Shown piece by piece: positions 1 through 13,628 of a stretch of DNA of 64,000 bases. Numbering within the stretch: position 1 is the stretch's first letter; each line of letters begins with the position of its first letter. Under the pieces are notes generated by a model. It saw nothing but the letters and a program-made list of their open reading frames with translations. It made no database searches and was not told the DNA's origin. The stretch is taken from the NCBI RefSeq assembly GCF_009601165.1, contig NZ_WIRE01000001.1, positions 1,302,001-1,366,000 of the forward strand, written 5' to 3'. The DNA is from Alcanivorax sediminis. Its GTDB lineage: Bacteria > Pseudomonadota > Gammaproteobacteria > Pseudomonadales > Alcanivoracaceae. A program made the position numbers and the translations under genes.

Positions 1-1
1 G

Positions 2-4695
<4,694 letters not shown>

Positions 4696-4696
4696 G

Positions 4697-4840
4697 CGCT
4701 GGACGCTGGACGCCTGACGCCAGACGCTTTAAAACAGTAGTGCCAGAAATGTTGCGGCTCCGCAGAGATTCTTTGCGGAGCCGCAATGCTATCAGAAGCG
4801 GGTTGAGCGTCAGGCGTCAGGCCTCAGGCGTCCAGCCAGG
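4697..4840. repeat. Intergenic word-repeat pair around a 13-bp hairpin
   Basis: Between gltD and hemE, short words of the type GGACGCCTGACGCC occur near-tandemly at 4697-4730 and in inverted form (GCGTCAGGCGTCAGG) at 4807-4836. Between them is a perfect hairpin: arms 4752-4764 and 4774-4786 with a 9-nt loop. There is no T-run, so it is not a textbook terminator on either strand, though it could separate gltD from hemE transcripts. Related words recur in other gaps of this window. Confidence 0.7.
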
Positions 4841-4856
4841 ACTTTAGGACTTATTA

Positions 4857-5918
4857 ATGACTTTTGCCCCTCTCCAGAACGACCTGTTTCTCCGAGCCCT
4901 TAACCGGGAATCTGTCGAACGCACGCCAATCTGGATGATGCGTCAGGCGGGTCGTTACCTGCCGGAATACCGCGCCAGCCGCGAGAAGGCTGGTTCGTTC
5001 ATGGACCTTTGCATGAATGCGGATCTGGCCTGTGAGGTGACCCTGCAACCGCTTGAGCGTTATCCGCTGGATGCTGCCATCCTGTTCTCTGACATTCTCA
5101 CCATTCCGGATGCCATGGGGCTGGGGCTGTACTTTGAGACTGGCGAGGGGCCCAAGTTCAAGAAGGTGGTGCGCACGGAAGCCGACGTTGCCGCTCTGCC
5201 GATTCCGGATGCAGAGTCAGATCTGGGCTATGTGATGAAGGCGGTCAGCACCATTCGTGGGGCGCTTAATGGTCGTGTGCCGCTGATTGGTTTCTCTGGT
5301 AGTCCGTGGACCCTGGCCACTTACATGGTGGAAGGCGGCTCCAGCAAGGACTTTCGCCATCTCAAGGCCATGGTCTACAGCCAGCCGGAACTGGCCCATG
5401 CGCTGCTCGACAAGCTGGCGCAGTCTGTAACCAGTTACCTCAACGCCCAGATTCGCCATGGTGCCCAGGCGGTACAGATCTTTGATACCTGGGGCGGCGC
5501 CCTGTCTGCTGAGGCCTATCAGCAGTTCTCGCTGAAATACATGAAGCAGATCGTAGATGGCCTGATTCGTGACCATGACGGTCGCAAGGTGCCGGTGATC
5601 CTGTTCACCAAGAATGGCGGGCTGTGGCTGGAGTCCATGGCAGACACCGGCTGCGATGCTCTGGGTCTGGACTGGACCATCAATATCGGTGATGCCCGTC
5701 GCCGGGTGGGGAACAAGGTGGCGTTGCAGGGCAATATGGATCCGGCGGTGCTGTACGCTGCTCCGGATGCGATTCGGGCTGAAGTGAAGCGCATCCTGGA
5801 AGATTTTGGTGATTACCCTGGTCATATCTTTAATCTGGGGCATGGCATCACGCCGCAGGTCGACCCGGAACACGCCCGGGTCTTCATTGAGGCGGTACAC
5901 GAATTCAGTCAACGCTGA
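4857..5918 (+). CDS. hemE: Uroporphyrinogen decarboxylase
   Basis: Decarboxylates the four acetate side chains of uroporphyrinogen III to give coproporphyrinogen III in haem synthesis; cytoplasmic. The 353 residues match the family length. The N-terminal signature [14 protein letters not shown] with its substrate-binding Arg residues is at about 23-36. The conserved LFSDIL and [13 protein letters not shown] segments are present, as is the C-terminal [11 protein letters not shown]. It follows gltBD after a 161-bp repeat-rich gap and is probably a separate unit. Confidence 0.97.
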   Translation: MTFAPLQNDLFLRALNRESVERTPIWMMRQAGRYLPEYRASREKAGSFMDLCMNADLACEVTLQPLERYPLDAAILFSDILTIPDAMGLGLYFETGEGPKFKKVVRTEADVAALPIPDAESDLGYVMKAVSTIRGALNGRVPLIGFSGSPWTLATYMVEGGSSKDFRHLKAMVYSQPELAHALLDKLAQSVTSYLNAQIRHGAQAVQIFDTWGGALSAEAYQQFSLKYMKQIVDGLIRDHDGRKVPVILFTKNGGLWLESMADTGCDALGLDWTINIGDARRRVGNKVALQGNMDPAVLYAAPDAIRAEVKRILEDFGDYPGHIFNLGHGITPQVDPEHARVFIEAVHEFSQR

Positions 5919-5928
5919 AGCTGGCGGG

Positions 5929-6010
5929 ACGCGCTACGCGTTACGCCTGGAATGAATAAATATAAGAGCGCGCAGCAGGGAATGCAGAGCGCGTAATCAG
6001 AGGGGGGGGG
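5929..6010. repeat. Word repeat and G9 homopolymer before an exported protein gene
   Basis: The 91-bp gap after hemE has short words (CGCGCTACGCGTTACGC, about 5930-5947) related to repeats elsewhere in the window. It then has an uninterrupted run of nine G (6002-6010) just before the next start codon. The G-run overlaps where the Shine-Dalgarno should be, so its length could affect translation. Confidence 0.6.
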
Positions 6011-6015
6011 TGGAT

Positions 6016-6798
6016 ATGCGGGGATTAATCGTTAGCTTGTTGTTGGTGCTAACGGCGCCAGCGATGGCGATGTCGCTGGCGCTGGCCAAGGTGGAGCGTG
6101 CCGAGGAGGGGGAAACCGAGCAGCAGGTCTGTGACCGGGCATTGGCCCGGATGACCGAGGAACTGCACGGGAGTCTACTCAGCGTGATTGCCGCCACGGA
6201 TGCCTATGAACAGCGCAGGTTGGCCTATCGGGATCAGGGGCTTGAGGAAAGCCTGCTCGATGACGCCTATTTGAGTCAGCTTTTTTCGGAGAAGCCGGAG
6301 GTGAAAGGGCGCCGCTGGACTGGCTCGCGCTGTTCGGTAAGGGCCCGTTATGAGGCCGATATTGATGCCCTTGCTGTGCGCGTTCCCCTGCCCATGGCAA
6401 CTCCTGCGCCTGCTGCCAATAGTGATAATCCTCCTCCTCCCGGAGTAGATGAAAAAACCTGGGAGCTTTTCAGTAGCAGTCGTGACCGCGCAGAGCTGTC
6501 TCAGGTCTTCAGCACCGTGGCAGCCCTGCGCGTGCAGATTGTCGAATACTACGCTATGACGGGCGGCTGGCCGGAAGATTTGGCCAGTATCGGTGTGGCG
6601 CCGGAGCAGCTGGTGAGCAAGCGTATCAAGCGGGCCTACCTGCTTAAGGATGGATTGTTGAAGTTCGAGCTTGCCGGGCGGCTTGCCGGCCATTCACTGA
6701 GCACCTGGCCCACCGATGTGGGGGTGCGTGGTGTGGAGTGGCAGTGCACCACCACGGTGAATATGGGGCCGAATAACTTCTGTGAGCAGGTGGAGTAA
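6016..6798 (+). CDS. Exported protein with pilin-like C-terminal region, function unknown
   Basis: A protein of 260 residues if the ATG at 6016 is used; an in-frame GTG lies at 6010. The N-terminus is a signal peptide (MRGLIVSLLLVLTAPAMAMS), so it is probably exported. A charged helical region follows, then a Pro/Ala linker (about 130-150). The C-terminal stretch (VAALRVQIVEYYAMTGGWPEDL ... WQCTTTVNMGPNNFCE, two cysteines) resembles the body of type IV pilin-like proteins, but no prepilin cleavage motif is present at the N-terminus. I do not recognise the family. It stands alone between hemE and a bidirectional terminator. Confidence 0.75.
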   Translation: MRGLIVSLLLVLTAPAMAMSLALAKVERAEEGETEQQVCDRALARMTEELHGSLLSVIAATDAYEQRRLAYRDQGLEESLLDDAYLSQLFSEKPEVKGRRWTGSRCSVRARYEADIDALAVRVPLPMATPAPAANSDNPPPPGVDEKTWELFSSSRDRAELSQVFSTVAALRVQIVEYYAMTGGWPEDLASIGVAPEQLVSKRIKRAYLLKDGLLKFELAGRLAGHSLSTWPTDVGVRGVEWQCTTTVNMGPNNFCEQVE

Positions 6799-6831
6799 TT
6801 AGCTTCGAGTTGCGAGTTGCGAAAAGCGAAA

Positions 6832-6868
6832 AAAGAGGCCGCGCCCCTGGTTTGGGCGCGGCCTCTTT
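6832..6868. terminator. Bidirectional rho-independent terminator
   Basis: Perfect 15-bp inverted repeat (arms 6832-6846 and 6854-6868) with a 7-nt loop, GC-rich core, and A/T runs on the two sides. It lies between convergent genes and probably ends both. Confidence 0.9.
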
Positions 6869-6924
6869 CGTTTGAGTGGCTCACGCTATCATCCGCATTG
6901 TTGCGTGAAGCGTGATGCGACACT

Positions 6925-7383
6925 TTACGCGCCGATTTTGCGCATCTGATAAACGTTGTGGGAGATGGCAACCACCTCGCCGTTGGCGTCTTTCAGCTCC
7001 ACATCCCATTCGAAATCGCACTTGCCCACTTCTTCCGTGGTGCTCTCGATGCGCTGGATTTCTTCTTCGCTCAGGGTTACCTCAACGGTTACGTCGGTGG
7101 TGGCAGGACGACGGAAGCGAATCGACATGTCCTTGACGATGGGATAGAACTTCCTGGTATCAAAGGACGCCAGGTAGATGGTGCCGCCGGGGAGTTCGGC
7201 AATGGTGTATAGCGCGCCAGCGTACATGATGCCTACATGATTGATGTTGGGTTTGAATGGCATCAGCATTTTGCAGTAACCCCGATCCACGTCCAGAGTC
7301 TGCACTTCACAACGCTCCACGAACGGGAACGTCTTGTCACTGGCAAGCTTGATGAGGTTCTTTTGTTCTTCGGTCAGGGCCAT
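6925..7383 (-). CDS. Hot-dog fold thioesterase, DUF4442/PaaI-like
   Basis: A 152-residue protein with the pattern of small hot-dog acyl-CoA thioesterases or DUF4442 proteins: a central helix segment (NHVGIMYAGALYTIAELPGG, about 48-67) followed by beta strands (DMSIRFRRPATTDVTVEVTLS). Such proteins usually hydrolyse acyl-CoA thioesters in the cytoplasm; the substrate here cannot be told. The start has a good AAGGAG upstream. It converges on the exported-protein gene across the terminator at 6832-6868. Confidence 0.8.
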   Translation of the reverse strand: MALTEEQKNLIKLASDKTFPFVERCEVQTLDVDRGYCKMLMPFKPNINHVGIMYAGALYTIAELPGGTIYLASFDTRKFYPIVKDMSIRFRRPATTDVTVEVTLSEEEIQRIESTTEEVGKCDFEWDVELKDANGEVVAISHNVYQMRKIGA

Positions 7384-7490
7384 GAGAGTTCTCCTTAAGT
7401 TGGGAGAATGCTAACAAAGGCCCTTGGCACCCCGTGAAGCCGTTTAGTTCAGTTGGCTGGCGTAAACGGTCAGTCGGGGCCGCACGAAGG

Positions 7491-7832
7491 TTACTGGTCG
7501 AGCAGGAGGTCCGTCTTGGCTGCGCAAATGAAGTCGTTGCGGTGCAGACCGCCGATTTTGTGGGTCCACCAGGTAACAGTGACCTTGCCGTATTCGGTCA
7601 GAATGGCCGGGTGATGGCCCTCGCGCTCAGCCAGCTGGCCCACCTGGTTGGTGAAGGCCAGTGCCTGTTCAAAATTGCGAAAGCTATAATGGCGTTGCAG
7701 CTTCTCCACGCCGTCCTCTTCCACCTGGATCCACTTGGGTATCTGGGGAAAGAGAGATTCCTTTTCCTGTTCAGTGACTTCCGGTGCATCCGCCCGGCAA
7801 GCCTCGCAGGCTTGGTTATTGAGCGTACTCAT
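7491..7832 (-). CDS. phhB: Pterin-4a-carbinolamine dehydratase
   Basis: A 113-residue protein with the PCD signature: [20 protein letters not shown], containing the conserved His-His and Thr-Trp-x-Thr-His residues. It dehydrates 4a-hydroxytetrahydropterin to recycle the cofactor of aromatic amino-acid hydroxylases. The N-terminus has an extra Cys-rich stretch (ACEACRAD) seen in many proteobacterial members. No phhA is nearby in the window. Confidence 0.9.
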   Translation of the reverse strand: MSTLNNQACEACRADAPEVTEQEKESLFPQIPKWIQVEEDGVEKLQRHYSFRNFEQALAFTNQVGQLAEREGHHPAILTEYGKVTVTWWTHKIGGLHRNDFICAAKTDLLLDQ

Positions 7833-7903
7833 GGTGATTACCCGTCTCGCGCTGACAATGGGAATATGTCTCCATTGTCAGGGATCCATTTGGGGTTGGC
7901 AAT

Positions 7904-8629
7904 TTACGGTGTCTCAGGTTCGCAAAGACGAACCGGATCTCCATCGGTGCCACCGGGCGCCATTTTCTTGAGAATGCGGCGCAGCTTTTCCAGGTCTGTG
8001 TCGTCACGTACCCGACCCGGAATTTCCATGCCTTCAGCCAGATTCAGCAGAACCGCCTTCATCTTCTCCGGCATCAGCACCGGCTGGCGGTGCTGCAATA
8101 CGTAGATCAAGTCACCGCGCTTGAACAGCAGGAAGCCGTAATAGTAAGTACCGCTTTCTGCTTCCATGTCCTTCACCTGGGCCGCATCCACGTTAATACC
8201 AATGATGGCAAACAGGGCCTTGGGGTCGGAGTCTTCAAGAAATTCCCGGTAGGAGGCTTCGGCGCTGGTAATCATCGGTGCCTTGGCGACCACTTCGCGC
8301 AGATAGCTGTTCAGGGTGAGGTTGAGCAGGGTCAGATCGGAAGCAAACCGCGGCGCTTCAATCATGGGATGCGTCTGCACATTCAGGTAGTCGGCACGAA
8401 ACAGGCGGCCGCTACCATCCCAGAAGGTGGTGGAGCCTCCATTGCGGTCACAGCGCTCGTCCAGAACCACCTCGCCACGAAAGGTGTTGATGCTTAGATC
8501 GAGAATGTAGGCGCCGGCAGGTGAAAAGTAGTAGTCCCCTTCACGCTCTCCCTGTAATCCCTGGCATCCAGCCAGCAGAGAAAGGGTTGATGCCATGAAG
8601 AGCAACGCGGCAGTTTTGGTTATTTTCAT
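7904..8629 (-). CDS. Lipoprotein of unknown function
   Basis: A 241-residue predicted lipoprotein. I chose the ATG at 8629 because it begins a clear lipoprotein signal (MKITKTAALLFMASTLSLLAGC); the longer frame upstream adds a segment with no signal character. The mature protein is mixed alpha/beta, with a tail rich in charged residues (DTDLEKLRRILKKM). No family recognised. It stands between phhB and a small exported protein gene. Confidence 0.75.
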   Translation of the reverse strand: MKITKTAALLFMASTLSLLAGCQGLQGEREGDYYFSPAGAYILDLSINTFRGEVVLDERCDRNGGSTTFWDGSGRLFRADYLNVQTHPMIEAPRFASDLTLLNLTLNSYLREVVAKAPMITSAEASYREFLEDSDPKALFAIIGINVDAAQVKDMEAESGTYYYGFLLFKRGDLIYVLQHRQPVLMPEKMKAVLLNLAEGMEIPGRVRDDTDLEKLRRILKKMAPGGTDGDPVRLCEPETP

Positions 8630-8774
8630 TATTCGCCCCGAATTTGGAAAAAGCTGCAAGGCACCTGGGTCAAGGCTGGCACAGAGGCCACCGGTTGGCC
8701 GGGTGAAAAGATGCCAAACGATCATAGCATAACCGGTGCATATTGCCGCCAGTCGGGCTGCTGGCCGCGATGAC

Positions 8775-9176
8775 TTAAAGTGGCGGCAGATTGTCCACTG
8801 TCACCACATTCTTGTTCTCGGATGGGCGGATCGTGCGATCGAAGTACCAGGTGGCTTTCCGGGGCGAGTCAAACACTCGCAGTGTCACAGAGGCCAGAGG
8901 GGCGTCACAGGCTCGGATCTTCTGGGCCCGTTCGTTAAACGCGGACAGCACTCGTTCCATCAGTGGTTGCTGTCGGGCTTCGGCGGCAGCTTCGCAGCTC
9001 TGCCCGTCACTTTGCAGATAATTGATGGAAGGGGAGATCAATATGTTTTGCTGCAGTTGCCGCTGGCTGGCGTCAATCACCTCCACACATTGATGAGTCC
9101 AGTAATAGTAGCAGTCTCCAGCCCGGGCCATGGTGGCTGATGCCATGAGCAGGGTGCAGATGATCAGGCGGATCAT
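8775..9176 (-). CDS. Small exported Cys-containing protein, function unknown
   Basis: 133 residues from the ATG at 9176, which overlaps the stop of the upstream desaturase (ATGA) and has GGAGG inside that gene's 3' end; the coupling decides the start. The N-terminus is a signal peptide (MIRLIICTLLMASATMARA), followed by an aromatic, Cys-containing mature start (GDCYYYWTHQC). Four cysteines in the mature protein could form disulphides. Translational coupling suggests a role with the desaturase, but no function is known. Confidence 0.75.
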   Translation of the reverse strand: MIRLIICTLLMASATMARAGDCYYYWTHQCVEVIDASQRQLQQNILISPSINYLQSDGQSCEAAAEARQQPLMERVLSAFNERAQKIRACDAPLASVTLRVFDSPRKATWYFDRTIRPSENKNVVTVDNLPPL

Positions 9177-9994
9177 GATGATGCCTCCTGCTGCTGCCGG
9201 CCTGGCTCCCATTGCAGGAAAATGTGGTCGGCGATCAGGTGTTCCGGGATGCGATGACGAATCTGATCGTGCAGTGCTGGCAACTTGCTCCAGTGCAAGC
9301 CTGGCAGCATATGGTGAGCGGTATGGTAGCCCAGATTCCAGGAAGGCAGGTTGTAGCGTTTCAGTTCTACATTTCTTGAGGCATGGAAATGATCTTCGAA
9401 CCCGGTATCGGCATGTTGGCCATAGGTGTTGTCCAGCAGCATGAACAGCATGGCCACCATGGGGAGCACAAACAGAATCAGCGCGTTGCGCGGATCGTAT
9501 GCCAGCAAGGCGACAAGGGGTATGTTAGCGATCACTAATAGGCGCAGGAAGCGACGGTAGAGCCTGGGATGCTGTTGCCCGATCCGGTGAATTTCCGGGT
9601 AAATCATCAAGGTATTGACCAGCACATACCGCCAGCGGGGCATCAGCGAGCCGTCAGGCAGTTGCCATGGGGATGGATCCTTTGCCGGGTCCAGATAGAG
9701 TTTGTGGTGCCCGATATTGTGATGCAGGGTCCAGCTCAGTGGACTGGTGCCGGTCTGCAAATACAGGATGCACTCGAACAGTCGGTTCAGAGGCCGCTTT
9801 CGGAAGGTGTTCACATGGTGATGATTGTGGCAGATGGCGCCACAGGATACTTGTACTGGCAGCAAGGCCAGCATGGCTATCCATGTGGTTATTCCTGAAC
9901 TGAAAAAAAACAGCGCAAGTTGAATGGAAAACACCGCCAACACCAGGGCAACAGCGGCAAGATCAGCCCTATAGCGTACTAACATCTCATCCAC
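9173..9994 (-). CDS. Membrane fatty acid desaturase-like protein
   Basis: A 273-residue integral membrane protein with the three histidine boxes of the fatty-acid desaturase/hydroxylase superfamily: HNHHH (after the first TM pair), HHNIGHH and YHTAHH. These histidines bind a di-iron centre that inserts double bonds or hydroxyls into acyl chains or similar lipids. Hydrophobic segments lie at about 12-50 and 130-190. The exact substrate is not evident; beta-carotene-type hydroxylation is an alternative. It is translationally coupled to the downstream exported protein. Confidence 0.85.
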   Translation of the reverse strand: MDEMLVRYRADLAAVALVLAVFSIQLALFFFSSGITTWIAMLALLPVQVSCGAICHNHHHVNTFRKRPLNRLFECILYLQTGTSPLSWTLHHNIGHHKLYLDPAKDPSPWQLPDGSLMPRWRYVLVNTLMIYPEIHRIGQQHPRLYRRFLRLLVIANIPLVALLAYDPRNALILFVLPMVAMLFMLLDNTYGQHADTGFEDHFHASRNVELKRYNLPSWNLGYHTAHHMLPGLHWSKLPALHDQIRHRIPEHLIADHIFLQWEPGRQQQEASS

Positions 9995-10065
9995 CCGGGC
10001 TAAGCGATAGCCCTGACTACGAATAAGCGGTGAGTCTAATCGTTATGCCTTGGTCTAGATAAGAC

Positions 10066-10102
10066 CACATTGACCAAAGGCGTCAGCGCCTTGGTCAATG
10101 TG
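10066..10102. terminator. Hairpin between acyl-CoA dehydrogenase and desaturase genes
   Basis: Inverted repeat CACATTGACCAA (10066-10077) and TTGGTCAATGTG (10091-10102), with further pairing in the loop. Probably ends the acyl-CoA dehydrogenase transcript (minus strand), but it lacks a long T-run. Confidence 0.5.
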
Positions 10103-10142
10103 CGGTGGCGAGCGTGAATTCTGCCTCGAGTGGAGAGTGGAG

Positions 10143-11384
10143 TCAGACCCGCGACAACAGGTCTCGAGCAATAGCAATAATTTGCATTTCATCTGTGCCG
10201 GCATAAATCTGCAAAATCTTGGCGTCGCGCATGAGCTGTTCCACGCGGGATTCACGCATATAGCCATAGCCGCCATGGATCTGTACCGCTTCGGTGGCCA
10301 CTTCCATGGCGGCCTGGGCGGCATAAAGCTTCATTGCGGAGGCCTCTGCCAGGGTCATCGGCTTGCCCTCGGCGGTCATCTCGATGTAGCGGAATACCAT
10401 ATTTTGGAGATTGCTGCGGGCCACTTCCATCTTGGCCAGCTTGAGCTGGATTAGCTGGTTCTGACCGATGGGGCGTCCAAACTGGCTACGGTCGTTGGCA
10501 TACTGCACGGACAACTCCATGGCACGTTCCACCATGCCCAGCGCCATGGCTGCGACGCCAGCCCGCTCCTGCATGAAGGTGCCCTTGGCTCCACTGCGGC
10601 CATAGCTGTCTTCGCTGCCGCCAAGCAGGCGGTCGGCTCCCACTTTGACATCGCTGAGGAACAACTCGCCAGTGGGTGAAGAGCCGATGCCCATTTTCTT
10701 GAACGGCTTGGACTGCTCCAGCCCTTCCATGCCGCTGTCGAGAATGAAGGAGATGATCTTGCGTTGTTCTGGAGCAACGCCTTCTTCATCCAGTTTGCAG
10801 ATCAGAATGATGGTGTCGGCGAAGGGGCCATTGGTAATCCAGGTCTTGCTGCCGTTGATGACGTACCCGCCGTTACCATCGCGTCGTGCCACGGTCTTCA
10901 TCTGGCCGAAAGCGTCGGAACCGGCATTGGGTTCGGAAATGGCCCATGCACCCACTTTTTCCAGGGTCAGCAGCGGCAGCGCCCAGCGCTCTTTCTGCTC
11001 GATGGTACCCTTGCTCATGATGGCGCCGCCGGCCAGACCCATGGAAACGCCCATGGCGGTTACCAGTCCCTGGGCATGGCGGCAGATCTCGATGATCGGG
11101 ATCATGCGCATGGCGGCTTCCTCACCGGCCATGGCCGAGGGGCCATCCTTTTTCTTTTCCTCCACTTTCTCGCCAGCGGCGATTGCTTTTTCCCGGGCCA
11201 GTTGCTTCTCGAAGTTTTGTGCGGCCATGACGTCCATGCCAAACGTCTTGATCAATTTGCGCAAGATGTCATAGGGCGGTACGCCGTTGTATTCGATATC
11301 GTCCAGCTGTGGTACCACCTCTTTTTCCACGAAATCGCGGACCATCCGCTGAATCATCTGTTGTTGTTCTGACCACTGAATCAT
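10143..11384 (-). CDS. Acyl-CoA dehydrogenase
   Basis: A 413-residue FAD-dependent acyl-CoA dehydrogenase, catalysing the first alpha-beta oxidation step of acyl-CoA breakdown. The two family signatures are present: AISEPNAGSDAFGQMKT (FAD/substrate binding) and a C-terminal block QIHGGYGYMRESRVEQLMRD followed by YAGTDEMQ. An extra charged segment (GEKVEEKKKDGPSAMAGEE, about 75-95) sits between the first helices. The ATG has AGGA upstream. Chain-length preference cannot be told. In an alkane degrader it would feed beta-oxidation. Confidence 0.93.
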   Translation of the reverse strand: MIQWSEQQQMIQRMVRDFVEKEVVPQLDDIEYNGVPPYDILRKLIKTFGMDVMAAQNFEKQLAREKAIAAGEKVEEKKKDGPSAMAGEEAAMRMIPIIEICRHAQGLVTAMGVSMGLAGGAIMSKGTIEQKERWALPLLTLEKVGAWAISEPNAGSDAFGQMKTVARRDGNGGYVINGSKTWITNGPFADTIILICKLDEEGVAPEQRKIISFILDSGMEGLEQSKPFKKMGIGSSPTGELFLSDVKVGADRLLGGSEDSYGRSGAKGTFMQERAGVAAMALGMVERAMELSVQYANDRSQFGRPIGQNQLIQLKLAKMEVARSNLQNMVFRYIEMTAEGKPMTLAEASAMKLYAAQAAMEVATEAVQIHGGYGYMRESRVEQLMRDAKILQIYAGTDEMQIIAIARDLLSRV

Positions 11385-11613
11385 GGGGTTATCCTGTCAG
11401 TTTGAATTGGATCAACAGTAACAACATCACTCCTTTGCCCGCATTGATCATAACGGACGGAATTCTTGACGTTCGGGATCAACCGGAGAGACGATTGGCG
11501 TGGAAAAAGGGGGTAATCTGGCCGCTGTGGTGGGCAGGGGGGGCAGCCTCAAGAAACGTCGGTAGTCAGTACGCTGGCCGAGGCAGGGCATGGCCTGCGC
11601 CATGCCCATACGC

Positions 11614-12048
11614 TTATCGGCGTGCTGCGCTGCCAGAGGCTGAGCGGGTTGCATGGTGAAGAAAAAGGCCGATGTCATCGCAGTCGACAGCCTCCCCATG
11701 TTCTGCCTTATCGAACCAGGACTCCAGGGCCTGTCGTGATACCTCGTCACACAAATCCGGGTTGTACAGTTTCATGTTCCAGCTGGCGAACTCGCGGTGA
11801 TCATTCTCCTGACTGGCCAATACCCTGAAATCGCCGTGTCGTTGATCCTTGCGCAGTTCAGCCACCAAATCCTCGACGACACTCTTGTCTCCCTCAAGAA
11901 TTTGTATGAATCGGCGTTTACGGTAGAGCAAAACACCGGTCACGTTCCGTCGCTGATTATTTCGGGCTGATGTTTTGACGATGTCCAGACGCTCTTCCAG
12001 TGGCATGTCGTGGTAAGCAATGCTGGTGTAAACAAGTTGGTAGATCAT
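11614..12048 (-). CDS. BLUF-domain blue-light sensor, short form
   Basis: A 144-residue protein consisting mainly of a BLUF domain, which binds FAD and senses blue light. The key residues are all present: Tyr7 (LVYTS), Asn31 (ARNNQ) and Gln49 (RRFIQILEG). The Trp/Met region (FASWNMKLY) near 104 is also there. After the domain there are only about 45 residues with no output domain, so it should signal through a partner protein. No EAL, GGDEF or cyclase gene is next to it. The AT-rich 245-bp region upstream (12049-12293) probably holds its promoter. Confidence 0.92.
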   Translation of the reverse strand: MIYQLVYTSIAYHDMPLEERLDIVKTSARNNQRRNVTGVLLYRKRRFIQILEGDKSVVEDLVAELRKDQRHGDFRVLASQENDHREFASWNMKLYNPDLCDEVSRQALESWFDKAEHGEAVDCDDIGLFLHHATRSASGSAARR

Positions 12049-12293
12049 TATCGTTCCCTCGATGAGTCAGTGATGGCAAAGCGAGTGCAAAAATAATGGA
12101 TATGCAACTAGTAAAAAATTATCAGCGAGAAATGAGGTTGGGTAATATTATTTTGCTATTAAAGAGCCGTAAATTTCCGTGAAGGTCGAGTGAAACTGGC
12201 AGTGCTGCGTGCTCACTTCATGGCGAGTGGCACAGGTTGATTCGCTGGATTCAACGCGGAGAGCCCGAGGCCGCAGGAAAGCGGCCTGGGTTG

Positions 12294-12968
12294 TTAGTGC
12301 GCGGTAATACAGGGGAAAGGCTCGAAGCTGACACGCATAACCAGGGCGTCCGGGCCTGCGTTTGTGGCGGCGGCATGGATATCGTCAGGGCGAAGGCGCG
12401 GGTGGCTGCCATTGAAAAACTTTCTGGCGGCACTGGCGTTGAGGGTACGCTCGCGGGCAGCCTCATAGGTGATGCCGTTGCCGCCGAGCAGGTGGCGAAT
12501 GTATTCCGCGCAGGCGACGTCTTCATCGCCGGTAGGGTGGGATGCCACCAGCACCACCGTAGGCGGGTTCTGCTTGCGCAGATAGTTGGCAGTCGCTTCG
12601 GCATTCACCAGGCCGGCAACCAGGACTTCGCGGCTGTCACGGGCGCGCAGGGTTGCTGCAACCCCGTTGGTGGTGCGCAGAATCATTTCCTTGCCAGCCA
12701 GTTCGGCGTGATCTATCTCCCAGGGGGAGTTACCGAAGTCAAAACCCTTGATGGGCAGCGCATCGACTTCCCCGGCCAGCAAGGCGTCGGGCAGGTGTTC
12801 GTCGCGAAGCGCAAAGGCCTGCTCAGCACTGGCCACCGGCCAGATGCAACGCAGCCCCTTGCGAAACGCATGGTGACTGGTGGTGAAGGCGCGGATTACG
12901 TCAATCACCACAGTGATGCCATGAATGTTATGCGGCGGGTTGTGCCCCTGGGCAATATGAATTTCCAT
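12294..12968 (-). CDS. comB: ComB-type 2-phosphosulfolactate phosphatase family protein
   Basis: A 224-residue protein of the ComB family (named for the coenzyme M pathway phosphatase of methanogens). Signatures: VVIDVIRAFTT near the N-terminus, GFDFGNSPWE, and TTNGVAA. In methanogens it dephosphorylates 2-phosphosulfolactate; in bacteria that lack coenzyme M the real substrate is uncertain, so the family name should not be read as a function. It starts 26 bases after the stop of the exported-protein gene upstream, so they may be cotranscribed. Confidence 0.8.
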   Translation of the reverse strand: MEIHIAQGHNPPHNIHGITVVIDVIRAFTTSHHAFRKGLRCIWPVASAEQAFALRDEHLPDALLAGEVDALPIKGFDFGNSPWEIDHAELAGKEMILRTTNGVAATLRARDSREVLVAGLVNAEATANYLRKQNPPTVVLVASHPTGDEDVACAEYIRHLLGGNGITYEAARERTLNASAARKFFNGSHPRLRPDDIHAAATNAGPDALVMRVSFEPFPCITAH

Positions 12969-12994
12969 TGTCTTCCTTGCGGGGCTGGCCAGTT

Positions 12995-13525
12995 TCAGAA
13001 GAGCAGGCCAATGCCCCAGGTCGCGTTGTCAAAAATCTCTTCCTCATCATCCTGATACTGCTCAGCGGCGATGGTGAAGGTAATGCGGTCACCCAGCGTC
13101 AATCGATCCTTCGGGGTTTTTGTACCGGAAAGGAAATCCATTACTGAACGGAAATTGAAGTCGGATCGAAAGCGGATCAGGTCGCCATGGTTGCCATAGC
13201 CATACTGAACTTGCAGCAAGCGGCTAAAACCCACCCCCAGATAGGCATTGTTGACTCGTTCACCATCTGCTTCGGAAAAGTCGTCCCGGCTGTCGGGGCG
13301 CAAGGGGGAATCACCAAATTTCTTGCTGGCGACGCCTCCGTTCAGGGCCACACTGGTGTAATTGGCATCGACAAAAAAGCCGGTGTCGATATCTTCGGTG
13401 GGATCGACACGACCCACCGAGAACACGGTGCCGCGGATCAGTGTGACGCCGCTGTAGCGTTCCTCTGCCTGGGCGGTGCTGCTCAGCACTGCCAGTGTTG
13501 CCATTGTGGTTATTATTTTTTTCAT
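12995..13525 (-). CDS. Exported, probably outer-membrane-associated protein of unknown function
   Basis: 176 residues with a signal peptide (MKKIITTMATLAVLSSTAQA, cleavage near AQA-EE). The rest has alternating beta-like pattern (YLGVGFSRLLQVQYGYG, FTIAAEQYQDD) and ends in an aromatic residue (GIGLLF), as small outer-membrane barrels often do. The family is not recognised. The ATG is preceded by GGAGGGATACCC. Confidence 0.7.
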   Translation of the reverse strand: MKKIITTMATLAVLSSTAQAEERYSGVTLIRGTVFSVGRVDPTEDIDTGFFVDANYTSVALNGGVASKKFGDSPLRPDSRDDFSEADGERVNNAYLGVGFSRLLQVQYGYGNHGDLIRFRSDFNFRSVMDFLSGTKTPKDRLTLGDRITFTIAAEQYQDDEEEIFDNATWGIGLLF

Positions 13526-13628
13526 GGGTATCCCTCCGTGATCAAGCCGCCATTATGCCTACAGTCTGTAGGGGTTTCACCATTAGCGGAGTGCAATGGC
13601 CTGTTTGGCTAATCCTGGGGTTGAGGGA

